Of a stretch of 40,004 nt of DNA, positions 33,544 through 40,004 are shown one piece after another (positions within the stretch are counted from its first letter, which is position 1; each line of letters opens with the position of its first letter). Both the position numbers and the translations under genes were made by a program. The notes beneath the pieces were generated by a model. The model was not told the origin of the DNA and made no database searches. It saw only the letters and a list, made by a program, of their open reading frames with translations. This DNA is from Verrucomicrobiota bacterium (GTDB taxonomy: Bacteria; Verrucomicrobiota; Verrucomicrobiia; Limisphaerales; UBA11358): positions 1-40,004 of the forward strand of contig JAJPJM010000143.1 of assembly GCA_021324235.1 (NCBI GenBank). The letters are read 5' to 3'.

Positions 33544-34962
33544 ATGATTAGCAGATTTTTGAATAACTCACAATTCGTTCTGGTACGCCGAACGACGAAA
33601 TACTGTCTGTGGCTCCTTGTCTTGCTTGGTTCGGTCGGGTCGATGGCGCGGGCGGATGAGGATTTCTCCCGTGAAGCCGCGCAGCCGGGCCCGGCGTGGC
33701 TGCGGGACGGTGTCATTTACGAAATTTTCCCGCGTGACTTTTCCCCGGCGGGCAATCTCAGTGGCGTTACCGCGAAACTGGACCAATTGCACCAGTTGGG
33801 AGTCACCATCCTTTGGATCATGCCGATCCAACCCATCGGCGAAAAATTTCGCAAAGGAGAATATGGCAGCCCTTACTCCATCAAGGATTATTACGCGGTC
33901 AACCCCGATTACGGAACGCTGGAGGATTTCAAACAACTCGTGGTGCAGGCGCACCAGCGCGGGATGAAGGTGATCATGGATTGGGTGGCGGACCACACGG
34001 CCTGGGACAGTGTGATGATGGAACACCCCGAATTTTATAAACAGGACGCCACGGGCAAAATCCTGCCGCCCATTCCTGATTGGACCGATGTGGCCGGGCT
34101 GAATTACGGTAATCCGCAGCTCCGTGATTATATGATCACGATGATGACGTACTGGGTTCGCGAATGCGATATCGACGGTTGCCGATGTGACGTGGCCTCC
34201 ATGGTGCCGACCGATTTCTGGTTGAAGGCGCGGGCCGCCATCGCAAAGATTAAACCGGATTTCATGTGGCTGGCCGAGGCCAGCGAGCCGGGCTTGCTGG
34301 TGAAGGCCTTCGACGTCGACTATGACTGGCCGCTCATGGCCACGCTGAACAAGGTTTTAATGGCCGGCGCGCCGGCTTCAGATCTGGAGGCGACATGGGA
34401 GACCAGCCGGCGTGAATTTCCGAAGGGCGCGCTGCACATGCGCGTTTCGGACGACCATGATGAATCCCGCGCGGTGGCCCGCTTCGGCGTCAACGGGGCC
34501 CTGGCAGCCTCGGCACTGATGTTCACCCTCAATGGTGTCCCCTTGCTTTACAACGGCATGGAGGTCGGCGATGCGACGGAATCCGGTGACCCGGCATTGT
34601 TCGACAAGCTGACCATTTTCTGGCATCCCAAGGGGCGTCCGCCGCTGCGCGAGATTTATCGGAGCCTGATCCGCCTGCGAAAACAATACGCCGGTTGCTT
34701 TTGCAACGATCAGGTGGTCTGGCTGCGCAATTCCGACGCAGCCGATGTCGTTGCGTTCATGCGGGAGGATGAAAGCGACCAGTTCGTGGTCGTGATTAAT
34801 TTTTCCGACCGGCCGGTATCGGGCCAGTTGAAAATGAAATCAAGCGACGGTTTCCAGCCGGTGCGCATTTTGGGAATGCCGGACGGCGATGTCAGCAACC
34901 TGCCGGGTTTTCACCTCAATGGCTTCGAATGGCGGATTTACCACCGTGCAGTGCCCAAATAA
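33544..34962 (+). CDS. Exported GH13 alpha-amylase-family enzyme (catalytic residues intact)
   Basis: A 472-residue GH13 enzyme with a signal peptide (about residues 15-37, cut near SMARA-DEDF). It is the closest relative of the protein at 1010-2401 in this window, but it keeps every catalytic position: DWVADH (H151), DGCRCDVAS (nucleophile D216), WLAEAS (acid/base E245) and DDHDES (D306). Short length and lack of extra domains suggest an enzyme acting on oligosaccharides in the periplasm. Trehalose synthase or oligo-1,6-glucosidase-type activity cannot be excluded from sequence alone. A good dyad and -10 box lie directly upstream. The MFS sugar transporter gene converges on it from the other side. 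Confidence 0.9.
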   Translation: MISRFLNNSQFVLVRRTTKYCLWLLVLLGSVGSMARADEDFSREAAQPGPAWLRDGVIYEIFPRDFSPAGNLSGVTAKLDQLHQLGVTILWIMPIQPIGEKFRKGEYGSPYSIKDYYAVNPDYGTLEDFKQLVVQAHQRGMKVIMDWVADHTAWDSVMMEHPEFYKQDATGKILPPIPDWTDVAGLNYGNPQLRDYMITMMTYWVRECDIDGCRCDVASMVPTDFWLKARAAIAKIKPDFMWLAEASEPGLLVKAFDVDYDWPLMATLNKVLMAGAPASDLEATWETSRREFPKGALHMRVSDDHDESRAVARFGVNGALAASALMFTLNGVPLLYNGMEVGDATESGDPALFDKLTIFWHPKGRPPLREIYRSLIRLRKQYAGCFCNDQVVWLRNSDAADVVAFMREDESDQFVVVINFSDRPVSGQLKMKSSDGFQPVRILGMPDGDVSNLPGFHLNGFEWRIYHRAVPK

Positions 34963-35019
34963 AAGAACCTGGAACTCGCGGATGTTGCTCCGCTCCCGCA
35001 CCGGGGGGACCTAGCCGGT

Positions 35020-36441
35020 TTAGTGCGCGCCCGCCGGGCTGCGCGCCAGAGGTTCTCCGCCGGTTTGCTTGAAGGTCACCACCAGAAACGTCAGTAATGC
35101 CGCCAGCCCCATGCTGGCACCGCCGATGACGAGCGCGTTCGCGGGTTCGCTGTGCAAAAAATGTTTTAAGATGAAGCCCAACAGGCTGGAGGCGGTAATC
35201 TGGGGCAGCACGATGAACAGATTAAACAATCCCATCATGACCCCGACTTTTTCCTTCGGCAGCGAGGGTGCGAGCATGGCGTAAGGCATGGAGAGGATGC
35301 TCGCCCACGCGATGCCAATCGCCGTCATGGAGATCAACAGGTGATATTTATCTGAAGCCAGAGGGACAGACGCCAATCCCAGTGCGCCCACCGCCAGACA
35401 GAGAACGTGCATCAATTTGGGGCCGGTATGTTTCGTGCCCCACAACAGCACGAATGAGAAAAAGAAGCATACGACGTTGTACGCAGCGAAACAGAAGCCC
35501 GACCAGGAGCCGGCAGCCTCCATTTCCACCGAACCGGGTGCCGCATGAAAGATGTTTTTGGCCACGGCTGGAGAAAAATAAACCCACATCGCGAACATCC
35601 CGATCCACGTGAAGAATTGAACCAGTCCCAGTTCCCACATCCGCCGGGGCAAACGATGGGGCAGATGATAGGCCAACTTCGCAAACCTTACGAAGGATTG
35701 AACCAGTCCCAGTTCCCACATGCGCCGGGGCAGATGATAGACCAGCGCAAGGATGGTGCCCAAGCCGAGCGTCCAATCAAACTTCCGCGCACGGATGGCA
35801 GCCAGTTCGGAGTCAGAGGGCGGATATTCCCTGGTGGTAAAAACCGTCCAGAGTACTGCCCCCATGAATGCCGCGGCGCCGATGTAAAACGAGAGTCGGA
35901 CGGAAGCGGGTACATGCCCGTGCCCCGCGCCCTCGGAGGTGACGCCAAACCAGTTGGTCATCATCCAGGGCAAGGCTGACCCAATGGTGCCGCCCAGGCC
36001 AATGAACAGGGATTGAACGGCAAAGCCCTGGGCATTTTGTTCTTCGGGCAGATTGTCCGCCACCAGGGCCCGGAACGGCTGCATACTGGCATTGATGGTT
36101 CCGTCCAACACCCAGAGCAGCCCGGCCGCCATCCACACCGACGGGCAATTGGGCATCAAAATCAGCGCCAACGATGCGAGCATTGCGCCGCCCAGAATAA
36201 ATGGACGCCGCCGGCCCAACCGCGTCCAGATGCGGTCGCTGGATTGTCCGACCAGCGGCTGGATGATTACGCCGGTGACGGGCGCGGCCAGCCACAGGAT
36301 GGCCAGGGAATCGGCGTTCGCCCCGAGATAACTGTAGATGGCGCTCATGTTGGCCATCTGCAGACCCCACCCGAACTGAATGCCCAGAAAGCCGAAACTC
36401 ATGTTCCAGATTTGCCAGAAATTTAAGCGCGATTTTTGCAT
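35020..36441 (-). CDS. MFS sugar transporter of the sucrose/maltose (GPH/SLC45-like) type
   Basis: A 473-residue membrane carrier with about 12 predicted helices. The start at ATG 36441 (MQKSRLNFWQIWNMSFGFLGIQFGWGLQ) matches the usual N-terminus of this group; upstream codons from 36489 overlap a possible -10 box. Family features are QPLVGQSSDRIWTRLGRRRPFI after helix 2 and LGLVQFFTWIGMFAMWVYF at helix 7. Relatives such as Caulobacter MalY move maltose or sucrose with protons. In this locus maltose or maltodextrin is the likely cargo, feeding the cytoplasmic glucanotransferase. The central loop holds an in-frame 27-residue tandem duplication containing LPRRMWELGLVQ twice (DNA period 81 bp, around 35616-35750). 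Confidence 0.9.
   Translation of the reverse strand: MQKSRLNFWQIWNMSFGFLGIQFGWGLQMANMSAIYSYLGANADSLAILWLAAPVTGVIIQPLVGQSSDRIWTRLGRRRPFILGGAMLASLALILMPNCPSVWMAAGLLWVLDGTINASMQPFRALVADNLPEEQNAQGFAVQSLFIGLGGTIGSALPWMMTNWFGVTSEGAGHGHVPASVRLSFYIGAAAFMGAVLWTVFTTREYPPSDSELAAIRARKFDWTLGLGTILALVYHLPRRMWELGLVQSFVRFAKLAYHLPHRLPRRMWELGLVQFFTWIGMFAMWVYFSPAVAKNIFHAAPGSVEMEAAGSWSGFCFAAYNVVCFFFSFVLLWGTKHTGPKLMHVLCLAVGALGLASVPLASDKYHLLISMTAIGIAWASILSMPYAMLAPSLPKEKVGVMMGLFNLFIVLPQITASSLLGFILKHFLHSEPANALVIGGASMGLAALLTFLVVTFKQTGGEPLARSPAGAH
35616..35750 (-). repeat. 81-bp in-frame tandem duplication in the MFS transporter gene
   Basis: The stretch beginning ATTGAACCAGTCCCAGTTCC occurs at 35616 and again at 35697, with near identity over about 45-50 bp. 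The period of 81 bp equals 27 codons, so the reading frame is kept. It lies in the loop before the presumed seventh helix. High identity suggests a recent event. Confidence 0.85.
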
Positions 36442-36510
36442 GGAAAGATGATCAAAGGTTATCAGCCGGGTCGAATTTGCGGGCAGCATAACTCCTTGAG
36501 CGGGGAAGTT

Positions 36511-36528
36511 CAGGTTGGTTCATGCGGT
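36511..36528 (-). promoter_or_regulatory. Degenerate dyad near the MFS transporter promoter
   Basis: CAGGTTG-GTTC-ATGCGGT (plus-strand reading) has one perfect half. On the minus strand a -10-like TATGCT (36490-36485) begins 21 nt beyond it, toward the MFS gene, whose ATG at 36441 would then have a leader of about 37 nt. The gene-proximal half is poorly conserved, so this is tentative. Confidence 0.4.
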
Positions 36529-36567
36529 GTTCCTGATGACAGATACCGGGTAACCACACAAGGGTAA

Positions 36568-36613
36568 ATCACACGTTCATGCGGTGGCACCGGTCTTCGA
36601 AATGCATTATGCT
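36568..36613 (+). promoter_or_regulatory. Locus dyad before the branching-enzyme-like gene
   Basis: ATCACAC-GTTC-ATGCGGT (36568-36585) is followed by -10-like CATTAT (36605-36610, 20 nt after) or TATGCT (36608-36613, 23 nt after). The distal half is weak and the proximal half perfect, as in several other copies. The predicted start of transcription is close to ATG 36620. Confidence 0.6.
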
Positions 36614-36619
36614 TCAACG

Positions 36620-38761
36620 ATGTACCAACGAAGTCCGGGCCTGGCAAAGGCGTCACATTCCACAGGTCCGGTTTTGCGGATGGCCCTTCTGTTTCCGGTA
36701 TTGGCCGCGTTCGCGCTGGCGGCGACGGTATCGGCGCAATCCACCCGTCCGGGCTGGGGTTCCATGCCGTATCATGATGTGTCCGGTACGGGTGTCACGT
36801 TCCGGGTCTGGGCGCCCAATGCCACCAGCGTAACGGTTCCGGGCGGATTCAACGGATGGTCCACTTCGGCGGCGCCTTTAATCCAGGAAGTGTCGAACAG
36901 CCTTCCGACCGGCGTGTGGTCGGCGGATATGACCAGCGCATCGCCCGGCCAGCAATATAAATACTACATCGTTTACAACGGCAGCGGTAATTATAAACAC
37001 GATCCCCGGTCACGCTGGGTGGTCAATGCCGGCGGCGGCAGCGGTAATAACGACATTATTTACGACCCGACCGCCTTCAACTGGAACGGTGACAATTTCA
37101 CCACGCCAGCGCTGAAAGATTTGTTCATTTACGAAATCCACATGGGCACATTTCCGGCCAGTTCGACCCCCAGCCGGTTTGTGGCCGCCACCAACCAGCT
37201 GGATTACTTGAAAAACCTCGGCGTCAATGCGGTTGAGCTTATGCCGATCATGGAGTTCGGCAACGGCGGCAACAGTTGGGGCTACGATCCGGCCCAATTG
37301 TTCGCGGTGGACAATGCTCAATACGGCGGACCGGATGCGTTCAAAACCTTTGTCCAGGCCTGCCATGCCCGGGGCATCGCCGTGCTGCTGGACGTGGTGC
37401 ACAACCATTACGGACCGAATCTGCTCGACATGTGGAACTTCGACGGCTGGGCAGGCACCAACTCGGTCGGTGGCGGCGGCATTTACTTTTACCAAAGCAA
37501 CGTCAATCTCCAGATTACCGGTTATGGTGATACGCGGCCAAATTTCAGCAGCAATCAGGTTTGCAACTTTGTCCAGGATAACTTTGCCATGTGGCTGGGC
37601 GAAGGTCATGTGGACGGGTTCCGATGGGACACGCCTTACACTATGACGCACGGCAACGACGGTACTTACATCCCCGCCGCCGGCAATCTCGTTGCTGCCA
37701 TCAATGCCATGATCCATACCAACTACCCCGGCAAAATCAGCCTCGCCGAGGATGTTTATAATTATTGGGGTTTCGACAGTTCCTGGGACACCGGCTACCC
37801 TTACACGGTCACACCGGTATTAACCAATACGGTGGATGCGGGCCGTAACATGACCACCGTTGCCAACGCGGTACAGGACAACGTCAGTTACGGCGGTATA
37901 GCCAGCCTTTTGCGCGTGGTCTTTCTGGAATCACACGATGTGGTCGGCGACTTGAACGGTTCGACACATGTCCGGCTGGTCACGGCCATTGACCCGGTCA
38001 CCCCCAACAGTTACCGGGCGAGAAAACTTTCCACCCTCGGCGCCGCTGTGACGCTGACCGCGCCCGGTGTGCCGATGATTTTCCAGGGCCAGGAAATGCT
38101 CGAAAACCAGCAGTTTGATTCCGGCCGGAACGTGGATTGGAGCAAAACCAACACCTACAGTTACATCGTCCGTTTTTACCGGGATCTGATCAGCGCGCGG
38201 CGCAACTTGAATGGTTGCACTCCAGGGTTGGAAGGTGACCAGTGCAGTATGCTTAGGGTGGACAACGTCAACAAACTGGTCGCCTTTCAGCGCTGGTCAT
38301 CCGCCGCGCCGAATCAGAACGCGGTGGTCATCGCCAACTTTGCCAACACCACCAACAATAATTATTCCCTGAACTTTCCGTCAGCCGGCACCTGGTATGT
38401 CCAATTCAACAGTGACTCCACCAGCTATGGCCCGGACTATGGAAACAATGGCAGTTCCGTCGTGACCGCCAGCGGCAACCCGGCGACGGCCAGCGTGACC
38501 ATCGGACCTTACAGCGCGTTGATCCTGTCGCAAATTCCCCCGGCCCCGCCGCTCTCCATCACCCAGACCAATCAGGTCTTGACGGTTTCCTGGCCGACGA
38601 CGCCGACGGGCTGGTCGCTGTACACGAGCCTGTCATTGACTGATGGTCCATCCGCATGGAACCAGGTTCCAGTCACGCAATATCAGACCAACGGAACGAC
38701 GGTCTTCATCAATCTAAATTCACCCGCCGGCAACGTCTTTTACCGTCTGCAAAAGCCGTAG
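36620..38761 (+). CDS. Secreted GH13 branching-enzyme-like protein (CBM48 + GH13)
   Basis: A 713-residue exported protein. ATG 36620 gives a signal peptide with basic residues before the hydrophobic core (MALLFPVLAAF...), cut near VSAQ; ATG 36602 and ATG 36680 are alternatives. A CBM48-like N-terminal domain (about 25-135, with FRVWAPNATSV and GGFNGW) precedes the barrel, as in branching enzymes and trehalohydrolases. Catalytic motifs are complete: DVVHNH, DGFRWDTP (D337), ISLAEDV (E377) and LESHDVVGD (D440). A small all-beta domain follows, and the last ~65 residues (ending FYRLQKP) are the shared C-terminal module. Branching enzymes are normally cytoplasmic, so an exported form is unusual; a hydrolytic or debranching role outside the cell is possible. 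Confidence 0.87.
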   Translation: MYQRSPGLAKASHSTGPVLRMALLFPVLAAFALAATVSAQSTRPGWGSMPYHDVSGTGVTFRVWAPNATSVTVPGGFNGWSTSAAPLIQEVSNSLPTGVWSADMTSASPGQQYKYYIVYNGSGNYKHDPRSRWVVNAGGGSGNNDIIYDPTAFNWNGDNFTTPALKDLFIYEIHMGTFPASSTPSRFVAATNQLDYLKNLGVNAVELMPIMEFGNGGNSWGYDPAQLFAVDNAQYGGPDAFKTFVQACHARGIAVLLDVVHNHYGPNLLDMWNFDGWAGTNSVGGGGIYFYQSNVNLQITGYGDTRPNFSSNQVCNFVQDNFAMWLGEGHVDGFRWDTPYTMTHGNDGTYIPAAGNLVAAINAMIHTNYPGKISLAEDVYNYWGFDSSWDTGYPYTVTPVLTNTVDAGRNMTTVANAVQDNVSYGGIASLLRVVFLESHDVVGDLNGSTHVRLVTAIDPVTPNSYRARKLSTLGAAVTLTAPGVPMIFQGQEMLENQQFDSGRNVDWSKTNTYSYIVRFYRDLISARRNLNGCTPGLEGDQCSMLRVDNVNKLVAFQRWSSAAPNQNAVVIANFANTTNNNYSLNFPSAGTWYVQFNSDSTSYGPDYGNNGSSVVTASGNPATASVTIGPYSALILSQIPPAPPLSITQTNQVLTVSWPTTPTGWSLYTSLSLTDGPSAWNQVPVTQYQTNGTTVFINLNSPAGNVFYRLQKP

Positions 38762-38851
38762 CGCAGCCATGCGGAAATCAGGCCGGACAATCGTCGCCGC
38801 CGTTCAATGCCTGCCATGATGGGGGGTGGCGACGCAGGCTCACTGGCAGGT

Positions 38852-39631
38852 TCAAGTCCCGCCCGCCGCACCCGTTTTTTCCTTCAAACCCAGAATTTCC
38901 GCGCGTAGTTGCCGCGCCAGTTCCTTGCGGTCGCCGCGGTGTTCGGGAAATTGCCCGAAGCGGACGGTCGCCCGCACATGATCCTTGCTTAACAAATTCA
39001 GCATGTGCGGAAAAAAGGTGTGGTCGCCCCAATAACAAATCTCCTCGCCCGCGTCACCGTCGTCGATTTCGTAATGCAGCCAGCTGATGGCCAGCGGCCA
39101 CTCCGGCCGGGCGGCTGGTTCCAGCAGGGATGATTTGAACGGCAGCAGCGTCTGCCCGTTCGTGCTGGTCCCTTCCGGAAATAAAACCACCAGCGCGCCC
39201 CGGTTCAACGCGGTGGTGATTTCATCGTTCGTCTGTCCGACTTGAAATCGCCGCGCGCGATCCACGAACACGGTTCCGGCCAGGACGGCAAACTGGCCGA
39301 AGACCGGCCAGTATTTGACGTCGTGTTTGGAAACGAACACCGCCGGCGTGACGGACGAGAGCACCAGAACGTCGAGGTAGCTCAGGTGATTGCTGATGAG
39401 CAATCCGCGTGAAGGAATTGGGCCGGCCGCCTGCGTTTCGAATCGGAACAGGCGCAAGGTCCGCCGCGAAGCGCGTTGAAGCCACCACGCGCGAATCATC
39501 GGCCGGTCATCGGGCCGGCGAAACGCGCAACAGCACAGGTAATCCATCAGGGAAACGAGGATCGCAAATGCCAACCGGAACAACCGCGAGATGACGCGGA
39601 ACGGATGGCGGCGCAGGCCTTGCATGTGCAA
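38852..39631 (-). CDS. 1-acyl-sn-glycerol-3-phosphate acyltransferase family protein (PlsC-like)
   Basis: A 259-residue membrane-associated acyltransferase of phospholipid or lipid A-type pathways. An N-terminal hydrophobic helix (about 15-36) is followed by the HX4D motif in SNHLSYLD (H82, D87) and by FPEGTSTNG (block III, E153), both hallmarks of the family. Starts at 39631 and 39625 are equivalent. It lies 72 nt downstream of the riboflavin synthase gene on the same strand and may be co-transcribed. It has no dyad and is probably unrelated to the starch locus. Its last codons overlap a tRNA-T-arm-like sequence. Confidence 0.88.
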   Translation of the reverse strand: MHMQGLRRHPFRVISRLFRLAFAILVSLMDYLCCCAFRRPDDRPMIRAWWLQRASRRTLRLFRFETQAAGPIPSRGLLISNHLSYLDVLVLSSVTPAVFVSKHDVKYWPVFGQFAVLAGTVFVDRARRFQVGQTNDEITTALNRGALVVLFPEGTSTNGQTLLPFKSSLLEPAARPEWPLAISWLHYEIDDGDAGEEICYWGDHTFFPHMLNLLSKDHVRATVRFGQFPEHRGDRKELARQLRAEILGLKEKTGAAGGT

Positions 39632-39703
39632 ATTTCAAACGTGCCGGCGTGCCAGTCAACTGGGAAAATGGTCGTGGACGGAAAATGTTTGAATGCGACC
39701 CGG

Positions 39704-40003
39704 TCACTTTGGGCGGCGGGCGGAAATGAATTTTTCCGCATATTTTCCCAGCAGATCCGCTTCCAGATTCACCGCGTCGCCGGTCTTCTGCGCGCGCAAC
39801 GCCGTCACCTCAAACGTGTGCGGGATGATCCAGATGCGAAAACTCTTCTTCTGCACGCCGGCCACCGTCAGGCTGATGCCGTCCACGGCAATGGAACCTT
39901 TCCGGATGACGTAACGCATCACCTCCGGCGGTGCGGCGATATCGAGCACGTGGTCCGGCCCGGTGCGTTCCCAGCGGATGATTTTGCCGAGGCCGTCAAT
40001 GTG
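39704..40003 (-). CDS. ribE: Riboflavin synthase alpha chain, C-terminal part (5' end outside window)
   Basis: About 99 residues of the C-terminal half of riboflavin synthase, which converts two 6,7-dimethyl-8-ribityllumazine molecules to riboflavin. The visible part begins HIDGLGKI, the start of the second lumazine-binding domain, and contains KGSIAVDGISLTV, IPHTFEVTAL and NLEADLLGKYAEK, all characteristic. The frame is open to the end of the window, so the N-terminal domain lies outside. A housekeeping gene at the edge of the locus. Confidence 0.94.
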   Translation of the reverse strand, partial: HIDGLGKIIRWERTGPDHVLDIAAPPEVMRYVIRKGSIAVDGISLTVAGVQKKSFRIWIIPHTFEVTALRAQKTGDAVNLEADLLGKYAEKFISARRPK

Positions 40004-40004
40004 A

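Noticed and set aside
38765-38780. CATGCGG half-site after the branching-like gene
   Set aside because: It lacks the second half and lies between two convergent gene ends, where no promoter is expected.
1-40004. CRISPR arrays, insertion sequences, transposases, phage genes, rRNA
   Set aside because: No regularly spaced repeats, transposase motifs, phage structural genes or rRNA sequences were seen in the window.

Overview
The window looks like a starch / alpha-glucan utilisation locus from a member of the Verrucomicrobiota, probably Pedosphaera/Limisphaera-like. This placement is an inference. It rests on a PEP-CTERM protein, a prepilin-like protein with the C-terminal 'FADGH' signature, a histidine kinase with a large periplasmic domain, moderately high GC, weak Shine-Dalgarno sequences, and very large secreted enzymes ending in a lineage-style C-terminal module.

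Layout. 1-1000: the end of an outer-membrane barrel gene and a tRNA-Leu(GAG). 1010-5374: a GH13 protein whose catalytic residues are altered, then a DPE2-type 4-alpha-glucanotransferase (two CBM20 + GH77), closed by a strong bidirectional terminator. 5426-14448: a PEP-CTERM protein, a 1424-residue secreted GH13 protein, and a divergent secreted GH57 enzyme with starch-binding and Fn3 domains. 14424-19676: two GH31 alpha-glucosidase-family genes in one operon, the second overlapping the GH57 gene tail to tail. 19788-21987: a sensor histidine kinase and a LuxR/NarL-type response regulator. 22105-24487: a DUF5989 / carbamoyltransferase / SxtJ-type trio. 24775-27582: a secreted protein made of four starch-binding-like modules, then a prepilin-like protein. 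27629-29944: an SGNH-hydrolase/TPR protein. 30096-38761: a secreted multidomain GH13 amylase, a second ~470-residue GH13 enzyme with intact catalytic residues, an MFS sugar transporter and a secreted branching-enzyme-like GH13. 38852-end: a lysophospholipid acyltransferase-like protein and the C-terminal half of riboflavin synthase, which look like ordinary chromosomal genes.

The main unifying signal is an 18-bp dyad, approximate consensus ACCGCAT-N4-ATGCGGT, upstream of most alpha-glucan genes, of the PEP-CTERM gene, of the tandem-module protein and of the response regulator. At most sites a -10-like hexamer begins 22-23 nt beyond the gene-proximal end of the dyad, which puts the dyad near -43. 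One copy lies between divergent GH13 and GH57 genes and has a -10-like box at this spacing on both sides. This resembles an activator site, and the linked LuxR-type response regulator is the obvious candidate, though that link is inference.

Proposed working model: surface or secreted GH13, GH57 and branching-like enzymes and the tandem-module protein bind and cut starch outside the cell. Five of these proteins share a C-terminal module that may keep them at the surface. GH31 and smaller GH13 enzymes act on oligosaccharides in the envelope, the MFS carrier imports maltose or maltodextrin, and the cytoplasmic GH77 enzyme disproportionates it. The two-component system may couple extracellular glycan to transcription of the whole set.
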